From the NCBI GenBank assembly GCA_000525675.1, contig CP002190.1:2356001-2420000 (forward strand): a stretch of 64,000 nt of DNA, given 5' to 3'. The DNA comes from Bdellovibrio bacteriovorus W (lineage in GTDB: Bacteria > Bdellovibrionota > Bdellovibrionia > Bdellovibrionales > Bdellovibrionaceae). The first letter of the stretch is position 1. Each line of letters begins with the position of its first letter. A program made the position numbers and the translations under genes. Positions 41,733 through 49,602 of this stretch are shown piece after piece. The notes under the pieces are model-generated. The model saw only the letters and a list, made by a program, of their open reading frames with translations. It was not told where the DNA came from and searched no databases.

Positions 41733-42635
41733 TTGAGAAAAAATATTCTAATTGTCGACAATAATCGGGAACTAGAAAGCCTTGTAAAAGAGCCTCTCCT
41801 CAAAGAGCTTGAAAATACGGGCGTCTCTCCAATTGTCGTTCGCGCCAAAGATGGTGCTGAAGCAGCTATTAAATCTGAAAACCAAAAATTTGATATGGTT
41901 ATTATTGATACTGAAGTTCCCCGCCTAATGGATGGAGGATTCGTATACGATATCCATACTTATAAGAACACTCAGGATGCAGAGGTTATAGTTATCTCAC
42001 AAAGAGAACTCTCTGAACTCCCTGAATCTTTACAGCGCTCACGTTACTTTAAGAAACCGGTCACTCCCTCTGAATTAATTAATGCCATGGTGTCGATTCT
42101 AAACATTCAATACCAAGGAAAGAAGCCCGACGAGGCCACTTCTGCAGCGGCCGTAAAGTACGCCGTGGATGTTCGCGTGATCAATGCTGTGATTAAGGCG
42201 ACTACCAATGTTTTAACTCAGTTCGGTGTTAAGAACATAAAAATGCAGGGTGCAAAAACAATGGCTGCCAATACTCCCCTTCAAGGTGAAGTTTCGTCTG
42301 TCATTGATATTCGTAGTAAGTATTTTAAAGGATACCTCACGGTTAGCTTCGATAAATCAAGCTTTCTAGAGCTGGTTTCATCAATGCTCATGGAACCACA
42401 AACTGAGATCACACCCGACAATCAAGATGCCGTGGGTGAGATCAATAATATCATCTTCGGTAACGCGAAATCAGAGATCACTTCTTATGGTGTTGAAATG
42501 ACAGTGCCAAAAGTAATCATGGGAAAAGATCAAACCATTCCGACTCTGCCTGGAGCTGCCGGAATGTTGATCCCTTTTGCAACTGACGCCGGAGAATTCT
42601 ATCTGAGCGTTGTAGCCCTGCCTTGCGATAACTAA
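41733..42635 (+). CDS. Receiver-like domain fused to CheX/CheC-like phosphatase domain
   Basis: From TTG at 41733 (GAGAAG 5 bases ahead) the protein has about 300 residues and opens directly with receiver strand 1 (LRKNILIVDNN). The phosphorylatable Asp is in MVIIDTEVP and the conserved Lys in FKKPVTP; the usual acidic pair is DN, so metal binding may be weakened. A CheX-like domain follows (about 150-300) with the ExxN signature in GEINNIIFGN. Such fusions dephosphorylate CheY-type proteins. ATGs at 41631 and 41697 are in frame but lack ribosome sites. The sigma-28-like promoter upstream links it to motility. Confidence 0.82.
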   Translation: MRKNILIVDNNRELESLVKEPLLKELENTGVSPIVVRAKDGAEAAIKSENQKFDMVIIDTEVPRLMDGGFVYDIHTYKNTQDAEVIVISQRELSELPESLQRSRYFKKPVTPSELINAMVSILNIQYQGKKPDEATSAAAVKYAVDVRVINAVIKATTNVLTQFGVKNIKMQGAKTMAANTPLQGEVSSVIDIRSKYFKGYLTVSFDKSSFLELVSSMLMEPQTEITPDNQDAVGEINNIIFGNAKSEITSYGVEMTVPKVIMGKDQTIPTLPGAAGMLIPFATDAGEFYLSVVALPCDN

Positions 42636-42661
42636 GCTCGTAATATCGAGCCACTACACCG

Positions 42662-42972
42662 AACTCACGCAAGAACTCGTTTAAAACTCCCAGATGCAAG
42701 GCGCACGGAGGAAGGCGTACTACCAGTACGCCGACGACAAGCAACGCCGACCCTTTCACCCAACTCACGCAAGAACTCGTTTAAAAACCCCAGATGCAAG
42801 GCGCGCGGAGGAAGGCATACTACCAGTACGCCGACGACAAGCAACGCCGCCCCCTTCCACCCAACCCACGCAAGAACTCGTTTGAAAACCCCAGATGCAA
42901 GGCGCGCGGAGGAAGGCGTACTGCCAGTACGCCGACGACAAGCAACGCCGCAGGTGGGGTTTTAAAACGAGT
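42662..42972. repeat. Three tandem units of an inverted-repeat element
   Basis: Three units begin at 42662, 42762 and 42863. Each reads AACTCACGCAAGAACTCGTT (or near) and then CAGATGCAAGGCGC, and contains the core palindrome GCGTACT-ACC-AGTACGC or a one-base variant. The last unit is bounded by ACTCGTTTGAAAACCCC (42876-42892) and the inverted GGGGTTTTAAAACGAGT (42956-42972), 16 of 17 bases matching. The array fills the gap between two genes and contains only spurious reading frames. Related single copies occur at 48847-49097. Confidence 0.9.
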
Positions 42973-42974
42973 GC

Positions 42975-43379
42975 CTATTCCAAACCGATGGCTTTTTTCC
43001 ATTCGGGTGTCGGGCTTAAAAGCTTCCGCTCCTTCATATCGAAAAGACCAAATACAAAATTGGCTTCACTAGCAACAGAGCCGTCTTCTTTAAGCATCTG
43101 CTGCTGCATGACTCCGATTTTGCCTTCGTATTTAAGAACTTTTGTAGTGATACGAATTCTTTCACGCAGACGAATTTCTTTGAGAAACTTTAGAGTGACT
43201 TCAAGAATCACAGGACCTTGTTTTAAACGATGAATGTCTGCATAGCCAAAACCACGAGGAGTGATAAGGTCCCAGCGAGCTTCTTCGTAAATTTCAAGAT
43301 AAGTGGCATTATTGATATGACCATAAGAATCTAAGTGATGTTCTTTTACAATAAATTCAAAGACAGTATTTTCAGCCAT
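42975..43379 (-). CDS. Hotdog-fold acyl-CoA thioesterase
   Basis: From the ATG at 43379 (GAAGGAG 5 bases ahead) the protein has 134 residues and the 4-hydroxybenzoyl-CoA thioesterase pattern: HHLDSYGHINNATYLEIYEE, where the Asp is the usual catalytic residue. It would hydrolyse acyl-CoA or acyl-ACP thioesters in the cytoplasm as a dimer or tetramer. Its stop codon lies three bases after the inverted-repeat array. Confidence 0.9.
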   Translation of the reverse strand: MAENTVFEFIVKEHHLDSYGHINNATYLEIYEEARWDLITPRGFGYADIHRLKQGPVILEVTLKFLKEIRLRERIRITTKVLKYEGKIGVMQQQMLKEDGSVASEANFVFGLFDMKERKLLSPTPEWKKAIGLE

Positions 43380-43481
43380 ATGCACTCCTTCAATTGCCTT
43401 CTAAGAGGTCTTCATTCTATCTAAATAGGACGTACTTGAAAACTCTTTGCTTTCAATCTCCCATTATGGCTAGATGGCTTT

Positions 43482-44207
43482 ATGTTATCACAAATTCTTG
43501 TGGAAATTCAGCAATACCAACAAAACAATAAGAAGGTTCTTGTTGTATTTGACCTCGACTCAACTTTGTTCAATGTCAGTCCTCGTACCGAAAGAATCCT
43601 GAAGGATTTTGCGGAAGTTCCATTGAATCAAATTCGCTTCCCTAAGGAAACGCAGGCACTTAAAAATATTAAGACGCAGCATACAGATTGGGGTATTACG
43701 GATTCTCTATCGCGAATGAACCTCACTGAAAATACAGAGTTTTTAGAGGCTGTTCAGGCATATTGGCAAAAACATTTCTTTTCCAATCATTACCTGCAAT
43801 TTGATTCTCTCTATGATGGGGCTTTAGAGTATGTTCGAGATCTCGATCAATTGGGAGTTGAAATTATTTATCTAACAGGCCGAGATGTCGATCGCATGGG
43901 CCCTGGGACTTTCCAAGTTCTGCATGATTGGGGCTTTCCGATGCATCATCGCGCACGCTTAGAGTTAAAGCCTCATAAGAGCATGAACGATGCACAATTC
44001 AAAACTGACTTTGTAATTGCAGCGGATAAAGAAGGTTACGACAAAATCTATTTCTTTGAAAATGAACCAGTGAATCTAGTCCATCTTCAAGAAAACGGTC
44101 CTCACGTAGAAATGATTTTTTTTGACTCGACTCACTCACGCAAGGCTGAGCCGCCTCAAGGGATTAAATCGATTGTCAATTTTTTGAAAAGCACAAAGGA
44201 ATCTTAA
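43482..44207 (+). CDS. HAD-superfamily hydrolase
   Basis: This 241-residue protein has HAD motif I FDLDST, motif II YLTGRD and a later acidic region FFENEP. Between them lies a helical cap (about 30-110). The DxDST variant suggests phosphatase activity. The stop codon directly abuts the RsmI-like start, and HrpB follows two bases after that, so all three form one operon of nucleic-acid or nucleotide enzymes. Confidence 0.85.
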   Translation: MLSQILVEIQQYQQNNKKVLVVFDLDSTLFNVSPRTERILKDFAEVPLNQIRFPKETQALKNIKTQHTDWGITDSLSRMNLTENTEFLEAVQAYWQKHFFSNHYLQFDSLYDGALEYVRDLDQLGVEIIYLTGRDVDRMGPGTFQVLHDWGFPMHHRARLELKPHKSMNDAQFKTDFVIAADKEGYDKIYFFENEPVNLVHLQENGPHVEMIFFDSTHSRKAEPPQGIKSIVNFLKSTKES

Positions 44208-44867
44208 ATGCTTCATATCGTAGCGACTCCCATTGGTGAGGCCCATGAAATCTCTCAGCGCGCTTTAGATATCTTAACTGCCGCAGAGATCATCATCTGC
44301 GAAAGCACCAAAGAAGCATCTAAGCTTTTGCGCCACTTTGGCATTTCTGGAAAAACGTTTGAAGTTTTAAACGAGCATACAACCAAAGAAGATCTTCTCG
44401 CTTTGGTCCCTCTCTGTGCCGAAAAAAATGTCGCTTTAGTTTCAGACTGTGGCACTCCTGGATTTTGCGATCCAGGTGCTGACCTAGTCGGTCTTTGTCG
44501 CCAAAAAGGTATTTCCGTTAAATCGGTCCTTGGGCCTTCGGCTTTAATGGGTCTACTTTCTCTGTGCGGAGAGCGCATTGATGAGTTTGTCTTTAGAGGC
44601 TTTTTGCCGGCTGAAACAGAAGCCCGTAAAAAAGCTCTGAAGGAACTCACCAAAGAAAAGCGCGCCGTGATTCTTATGGATACTCCTTATCGCCTCAAAA
44701 AAATTCTTCAAGACATGAAAGAAAACTTCCCACAGCGAAAAATGCTCATGGTTATGAATCTTTCGCAAGAATCTGAAGTAAGCCTTGAAGGAACCATAGA
44801 TCAAATCATTAAGAAAAATCCCCATGATAAAGCAGAGTTCATGCTAATGCTTTACCCGACTAGGTAA
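44208..44867 (+). CDS. Short RsmI-like SAM methyltransferase
   Basis: This 219-residue protein has the RsmI opening IVATPIGEAHEISQRALDIL, then ICESTKEA and VSDCGTPGFCDPGADLV, close to RsmI VSDAGTPxxxDPG. RsmI ribose-methylates 16S rRNA C1402. Typical RsmI has about 280 residues; here the C-terminal 60 are missing and PTR-like residues are changed, so it may be a paralogue with another target. It directly abuts the HAD gene. Confidence 0.85.
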   Translation: MLHIVATPIGEAHEISQRALDILTAAEIIICESTKEASKLLRHFGISGKTFEVLNEHTTKEDLLALVPLCAEKNVALVSDCGTPGFCDPGADLVGLCRQKGISVKSVLGPSALMGLLSLCGERIDEFVFRGFLPAETEARKKALKELTKEKRAVILMDTPYRLKKILQDMKENFPQRKMLMVMNLSQESEVSLEGTIDQIIKKNPHDKAEFMLMLYPTR

Positions 44868-44869
44868 AA

Positions 44870-47392
44870 ATGAAAGAACGTCTGCCGATTGATGATTTCT
44901 TAGAGGGCATTGGAGCTGCGTTAGCTAAGAGTCCAAACATTGTTTTAACGGCGGCTCCCGGAGCCGGTAAAACAACACGCCTGCCGCCTTTTCTTTTAAA
45001 ACACTGCCAAAAGAAAGTGGTGGTCTTAGAACCTCGCCGCATGGCCGCTGTTGCTGCCACTCACCGCATCGCTGAAGAAAATAATTGGCAAGTAGGAAAT
45101 GAAGTTGGATACACTGTGCGCTTCGCTAATGAATCCAGTGCAGAGACGCGTTTGATTTTTATGACAGAGGCTCTTTTTGCGAGAAAGCTCTTAGAGGACT
45201 CTGAACTTTCAGATATTGATATTATCGTCTTAGATGAGTTTCATGAACGTTCTTTGACGGTAGATATCTGTCTTGGTCTTATTCGCGAACTTCAGGAACT
45301 TGGACATCCCGTCAAACTTGTCGTTATGTCGGCAACCTTAAATGCCGCTAAGATCAGCCAGTATCTAGGTAACTGCCCTGTCATTGATGTCCCCGGGAAA
45401 CTATTTGAACTTACTATTCAAAATCAAAAGTCCCATCAGATCCTAGGCACCGGACCTGATTTTTATGAAAATATTTTTCAAACCCTCAAAGTGGCCTCTA
45501 CGAATTCACAGAAAGATATTCTTGTCTTCCTTCCAGGGGTCGGTGAAATTCGTAGGACACACGAAAAAATAGACTCTTGGGCACAAGGTTTGGGAATTCG
45601 TATTTTTGAATTGCATGGGGCACTGGATTTAAAGTCTCAGCAAGAGGCCTTAAAGAAAAGTTCTCAGCGACGTATTGTTTTGGCTACGAATATCGCTGAG
45701 TCATCCGTCACAGTCGATGGTGTAGATACAGTCATTGATACAGGTATTTCAAAGCAATTAAAACAAAACTTCAAAACAGGATTTGGAAAACTTGAACTCG
45801 GTCGCATCAGCCTTAACAGTGCTACTCAGCGCGCGGGCCGTGCAGCTCGTCAGTTTGCAGGCACTTGTTATCGCCTATGGAGCAAGAACGATGAACTCGC
45901 CTTTCAAGCCCATGATATCCCTGAAGTTCAAAGGATCGATCTGAGTGAAAGCCTTCTTTTTTTAAGTTCTCAAGGAGTTCAAAACTACCAAACTTTTTCG
46001 TGGTACGAAAAGCCTAGCTTAGTTTCTATTCAGAGCTCGCAATTAACTTTAAAGACTCTCTCAGCGGTGGATACAGAAAATCGCATCACCAGCGTGGGTG
46101 AGAAACTCTTACGCTTTCCCCTGCCCTTGCGCCTAGCAAAGATGATTCTTAAATCTTTGGATCTTCGCTGCTTACAATTAGCTTGTGATGTCGCTGCGAT
46201 CCTTCAAGAGAAAGACTTTCTTCGCAAAGACGAGCTAGCTGGTTGGTTAGGAGCTGACATTGAGTGCGATCTAACTCCTCGCCTTGAAGAGTTAGAAAAA
46301 TTTAGGAAGCGCGGGACTTCGTCTCCTGCAGTCGTTCAAAATATTCTAAAAAGTTCTGAGCAGCTTTACCGCTTAGCTCAAGGAATGATGAATGGCCCTG
46401 ATTTAAAAAACCCTGATAACTTAGAACTTCTTTTACTACACAGTTTTACCGATCGTCTGTGTCGTCGCCGTCAAAAGAGCGAACGCGCAAAAATGCTGGG
46501 CGGGCGCGGTGTTAAACTCTCAGATGATTCTTTAGTAAAAAAGTCTGAAATCTTTATCGCCATCCATGGAATTGATTCTGCCGCTTCCGAAACTCAAGTT
46601 TTTTATGCCATTGGCATAGATAAAGAACTAATTCTTAAAGAACTCGATTCCCAGATTGAACGCCGTGAAAAGTTGATCTTTGATGACGAGAAAGAAAAGT
46701 TCTACCTTGCAAGTTCACGATGGTTTCAAGACTTGGAACTTGATGAACCCAGTTTAAAAAATCCTACATCTGATGTTATTCAGACTCAGCTCCCGCAAGT
46801 ATTAAAAAGTCGATTTTCTTGGCTACTACAAAAAAACGAAGACCTTCAACATTGGTATGAACGCCTTCAAATTTTGTTAAAGCATCTTGAAGGTGATGAC
46901 TCCAGAAAAAGTATCTTCGACACCTTCAATTGGGAACAGAGCCAAGAAGAAGCCCTCAATATGGCAGCTTTAGGAGAAAGCTCTTTAAAAGATGTCATTG
47001 AAAAGAACCTCGTTTACTTTTTCAATAGCACTCTGCCTAGTGAGATGCAGCAGCTGCTTAATACAGAAGTTCCTGCATCTTTGAAGGTTCCGAGTGGCAG
47101 TCTGATTCGTATTCACTATCCAGAGGCCTTACCTCCGTATATTGAAGTGCGTATTCAAGAGGTGTTCGGTCTAATGGAAACACCGAAGTTACTATTTAAA
47201 ACGGTACCGCTGACTTTTCATTTACTCGGGCCGAACTTCCGCCCCGTGCAAGTCACAAGTAATTTGGAAAGTTTTTGGAAGAATGGATATCCCGAAGTCC
47301 GCAAAGAGCTGCGCATTCGCTATCCGAAACATCAATGGCCCGAAGATCCTGCCGATGGAACGCCAGAAGCCAAAGGACGTAGACGTCACTAG
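44870..47392 (+). CDS. hrpB: ATP-dependent RNA helicase HrpB
   Basis: This 840-residue DExH helicase has motif I PGAGKTTRLP, motif II DEFHERS, motif III SATLNA, and motif VI ATQRAGRAAR. The C-terminal helical and HrpB-specific regions (about 450-840) are complete in length. Its role in bacteria is poorly defined but fits RNA or RNP remodelling. It starts two bases after the RsmI-like gene. Its stop codon lies inside a perfect palindrome shared with the next gene. Confidence 0.95.
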   Translation: MKERLPIDDFLEGIGAALAKSPNIVLTAAPGAGKTTRLPPFLLKHCQKKVVVLEPRRMAAVAATHRIAEENNWQVGNEVGYTVRFANESSAETRLIFMTEALFARKLLEDSELSDIDIIVLDEFHERSLTVDICLGLIRELQELGHPVKLVVMSATLNAAKISQYLGNCPVIDVPGKLFELTIQNQKSHQILGTGPDFYENIFQTLKVASTNSQKDILVFLPGVGEIRRTHEKIDSWAQGLGIRIFELHGALDLKSQQEALKKSSQRRIVLATNIAESSVTVDGVDTVIDTGISKQLKQNFKTGFGKLELGRISLNSATQRAGRAARQFAGTCYRLWSKNDELAFQAHDIPEVQRIDLSESLLFLSSQGVQNYQTFSWYEKPSLVSIQSSQLTLKTLSAVDTENRITSVGEKLLRFPLPLRLAKMILKSLDLRCLQLACDVAAILQEKDFLRKDELAGWLGADIECDLTPRLEELEKFRKRGTSSPAVVQNILKSSEQLYRLAQGMMNGPDLKNPDNLELLLLHSFTDRLCRRRQKSERAKMLGGRGVKLSDDSLVKKSEIFIAIHGIDSAASETQVFYAIGIDKELILKELDSQIERREKLIFDDEKEKFYLASSRWFQDLELDEPSLKNPTSDVIQTQLPQVLKSRFSWLLQKNEDLQHWYERLQILLKHLEGDDSRKSIFDTFNWEQSQEEALNMAALGESSLKDVIEKNLVYFFNSTLPSEMQQLLNTEVPASLKVPSGSLIRIHYPEALPPYIEVRIQEVFGLMETPKLLFKTVPLTFHLLGPNFRPVQVTSNLESFWKNGYPEVRKELRIRYPKHQWPEDPADGTPEAKGRRRH

Positions 47393-47408
47393 ATCAAACT
47401 AGTGACGT
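47383..47408. terminator. Perfect palindrome joining two convergent stop codons
   Basis: ACGTCACTAG (47383-47392) and CTAGTGACGT (47399-47408) are exact inverted copies around ATCAAA. Each arm carries the TAG stop codon of one of the convergent genes. No T tract follows, so an intrinsic terminator role is uncertain; it may stabilise 3' ends. Confidence 0.55.
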
Positions 47409-47605
47409 GTTCCCTCACTCATACAAATATCTTCTGAGCATTGACTCTCTATCAAAGATAGAAACGATGCACTTCTGAATGCCAACTCGTGAAGAGTGTC
47501 GACATCCAGAACAAATCTTTCACCGGCAAGTTCAAGGGATATCCACTCCGTGGATACCTCTTGAAAAACGATTTGCTCAGTGTCCAATAATTTAGTTGTT
47601 TTCAT
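47399..47605 (-). CDS. Small acidic protein downstream of rpsD
   Basis: From the ATG at 47605 (AAAGGA about 7 bases ahead) the protein has 68 residues, mixed and mildly acidic, with two cysteines near the end (SQCSEDICMSEG). It has no signal peptide. It overlaps the end of the S4 gene by neither frame nor stop but starts 20 bases after it, so it is probably co-transcribed. I do not recognise it. Confidence 0.6.
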   Translation of the reverse strand: MKTTKLLDTEQIVFQEVSTEWISLELAGERFVLDVDTLHELAFRSASFLSLIESQCSEDICMSEGTRH

Positions 47606-47625
47606 GAGCAATCCTTTTTGCATTA

Positions 47626-48255
47626 TTAACCTCTCATTGAGTAATAACCAATGACCAAGCCTGGTTCAAAAGAAAATGGAATAGCTTCGATTTTCGGCTC
47701 ATCAACGATGCGCCCCACTTCTTCTTTATTGGCGTTAGTTTCTTTCACAAGAAAGTCTGCCAACGGCAAGCGAGGGGCTTGCTGGGACTGCATATATACT
47801 TGATTGGTATAGGTCTCAGCCGCTAAAGAAACGATATCGTTCACTTTTAAAATCTGTGATGGGATATTTACTTTACGTCCGTTCAAGCGCACTTTCCCAT
47901 GGCGCACTAACTGACGTGCAGCGGGAATACTTGGTGCAAATCCTAAACGAAACACCACGTTGTCTAATCTCTTTTCTAAGAGATTTACTAAGACCTCTAC
48001 CCAGTTCGTAGCTGTGGATTTTTTTGCAAGTCCAATCAATCGACGGAATTGCTCTTCACGAACTCCGTAGTGGAAACGAAGCTTTTGTTTTTCTTCTAAT
48101 TGCAACGCGAACTCAGAGTATTTACGACGACGCAATCCGTGCTGCCCCGGAGGATAAGGACGACGCTCAAGAGCTCCTGCTTTTCCCATTCCTGGAAGTT
48201 CAGTCAAAAGGCGGCGCTGTCTTTTAAATCTAGGAGTTTTTCCTGTTTTTTTCAT
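47626..48255 (-). CDS. rpsD: Ribosomal protein S4, stand-alone and without zinc cysteines
   Basis: This 209-residue protein has the S4 N-terminal arm (ERRPYPPGQHGLRRRKYSEFA), the globular core (HYGVREEQFRRLIGLAKK) and the S4 RNA-binding domain (NVVFRLGFAPSIPAARQLVR, then HGKVRLNGRKVNIPS). S4 nucleates 30S assembly. The first 30 residues lack the CxxC zinc site, as in C-minus S4 forms. The gene lies outside the usual rpsM-rpsK-rpsD-rpoA cluster, so it may be a second S4 or a relocated sole copy. An AGAGGA site precedes the ATG. The leader contains a palindrome AGTGATTCACT at 48329-48339. Confidence 0.93.
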   Translation of the reverse strand: MKKTGKTPRFKRQRRLLTELPGMGKAGALERRPYPPGQHGLRRRKYSEFALQLEEKQKLRFHYGVREEQFRRLIGLAKKSTATNWVEVLVNLLEKRLDNVVFRLGFAPSIPAARQLVRHGKVRLNGRKVNIPSQILKVNDIVSLAAETYTNQVYMQSQQAPRLPLADFLVKETNANKEEVGRIVDEPKIEAIPFSFEPGLVIGYYSMRG

Positions 48256-48407
48256 CTCAACATGTCCTCTATATCAAAATCATTTTTCAACGTATGAAAA
48301 TGTTTAAGACTGATTCGAGGAAATGAAAAGTGATTCACTGATTTTCTCTTGCAATGAGAAACTAAAGAAAGCTTCTTGAGAATGGAGAGAAAACAAAATG
48401 AAACCTA

Positions 48408-48446
48408 GTTGAAATAAAAAAAGCCCCACCATGATGGCAGGGCTTT
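48408..48446 (-). terminator. Terminator of the 40-residue protein gene
   Basis: An 11-base stem with two G-T wobbles (48421-48431 with 48435-48445) is followed on the minus strand by TTTTTTTATTTC. It isolates the small gene from rpsD. Confidence 0.85.
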
Positions 48447-48454
48447 TGATTCGT

Positions 48455-48577
48455 CTACCAACCTGTTAGGTGGCGGCGACGTGCACGCTTACGCGCAGGG
48501 GCTTTATTTCCAACATTCTCTGTCTGAGTGTTTGTCGTAGGTGCATTGGTTGAGTTTGTCGATTCTGTCTGCTTCAT
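48455..48577 (-). CDS. 40-residue basic protein
   Basis: From the ATG at 48577 (AAAGGAG 7 bases ahead) the peptide reads MKQTESTNSTNAPTTNTQTE, then a basic end (APARKRARRRHLTGW). The Thr/Asn-rich first half is likely disordered and the Arg/Lys-rich end may bind nucleic acid or ribosomes. It has its own terminator, so it is a separate unit. I do not recognise it. The longer open frame upstream has no ribosome site. Confidence 0.6.
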   Translation of the reverse strand: MKQTESTNSTNAPTTNTQTENVGNKAPARKRARRRHLTGW

Positions 48578-48846
48578 AGCCGAACTCCTTTCGAGCCAGA
48601 TTAAGATCAAAGACAGTATCTCATTGAAGCCCCGCATTAAGCGAAGCATTTATGCATGTTTTTTTAACTGATAACAGAATGAAAAATGATTACAGCTACT
48701 TAATGCTCAGCAAGAGCACAGAGCGTTTGCCCCCCATGCCTCAAAATTTACGAAAAGCCCTCAAGAATCCGTGGATAACAAAGAATTTGAACTGAAAAAT
48801 CATCAAAACAATCTGAACGCAAACCAAGTATTCCACTTCACACTAG

Positions 48847-48970
48847 AAAATTCGTCAAAAAGGTCTGGATGTTAGGCGGAGGTGGGCTCTCGCAACGCAG
48901 GCGTACTATAAGTACGCCGAAGTGAGAAAGCCTGCCGACAACGACACAGGCAGGCCTTTTTCACAATTTT
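48847..48970. repeat. Inverted-repeat element, copy A
   Basis: AAAATTCGTCAAAAAGG at the left and the inverted CCTTTTTCACAATTTT at the right bound a 124-base unit. Inside are ACGCAGGCGTACT and AGTACGCCGAAG around ATA, the same GTAC palindrome core as the tandem array at 42662. With copy B it fills most of the 509-base gene-free stretch before cysE; the remainder (48578-48846) shows nothing I recognise. Confidence 0.8.
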
Positions 48971-48971
48971 C

Positions 48972-49097
48972 AAAATTCGTCAAAAAGGTTCAGATGCAAG
49001 GCGGAGAATGCCACCCGCAACGCAGGCGTACTATAAGTACGCCGAAGAGAGGACGGCGTTCGACAACGCAGTCAGATGGATCTTTTTCACGAATTTT
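48972..49097. repeat. Inverted-repeat element, copy B, overlapping cysE
   Basis: AAAATTCGTCAAAAAGG (48972 on) pairs with the inverted CTTTTTCACGAATTTT at the right end. The core palindrome GGCGTACTATAAGTACGCC is identical to that of copy A. The right end runs into the cysE gene: the last three codons and the stop (ENS-stop) lie in the terminal repeat, so insertion set the present cysE C-terminus. Confidence 0.8.
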
Positions 49098-49602
49098 CTT
49101 TAACTTTGGCTACGGGGCCGAGCATCGTCCCCCCCGCTGGCACATCTCTAATCACAACTGCATTGGCGCCAATCAAAGCACCTTCTCCGACAGTGATAGG
49201 CCCCAAGACCTTTGCTCCTGTGCCGATAAGAACTTTGTTTTTAACAGTTGGATGGCGCTTCACGGGATCGAACTTCAATCCCCCCAAAGTCACGCCGTGA
49301 AAAATAATGCAATCATCACCGATCTCAGCAGTTTCTCCAATCACGACACCCATGCCATGATCGATCACGAGGCGTCTGCCAATCGTGGCACCAGGATGAA
49401 TCTCTACGCCGGTAAGAAGACGAGAAATCTCAGCGACGAGTCGTGCAAGAAAAAACAAGTTTGCCTTATAAAGACGATGAGCAATGCGATGACAAGCCAA
49501 AGCTTTAGGGCCTGGGTAAAGCAAAGCAATTTCCCAAAGCGATTTCGCTGCAGGATCATAGTTTTTATAGGTCTTAAGCAATTCAAAAATATCTGAAAAC
49601 AT
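49087..49602 (-). CDS. cysE: Serine O-acetyltransferase (short form)
   Basis: This 171-residue protein is a left-handed beta-helix acetyltransferase with hexapeptide repeats from about 65 on: [10 protein letters not shown], then [19 protein letters not shown] with the catalytic His of the family, and [17 protein letters not shown]. The short N-terminus makes it EpsC-like. It acetylates serine to O-acetylserine, the precursor of cysteine. Its ATG overlaps the YhaM-like stop (TGATG), placing cysE last in the ten-gene run. Its C-terminus is written by repeat copy B. Confidence 0.93.
   Translation of the reverse strand: MFSDIFELLKTYKNYDPAAKSLWEIALLYPGPKALACHRIAHRLYKANLFFLARLVAEISRLLTGVEIHPGATIGRRLVIDHGMGVVIGETAEIGDDCIIFHGVTLGGLKFDPVKRHPTVKNKVLIGTGAKVLGPITVGEGALIGANAVVIRDVPAGGTMLGPVAKVKENS

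Noticed and set aside
42662-42972. Possible CRISPR array
   Set aside because: Units are about 100 bases and near-identical throughout, with no short repeat-unique spacer pattern and no cas genes nearby.
42694-43233. Several short frames in and after the repeat array
   Set aside because: They repeat the same peptide in each unit because the DNA repeats, and they differ in frame end; they reflect the repeat, not coding.
48922-49596. 224-residue plus-strand frame across the repeats and cysE
   Set aside because: It is antisense to the well-supported cysE gene and begins inside a repeat element.
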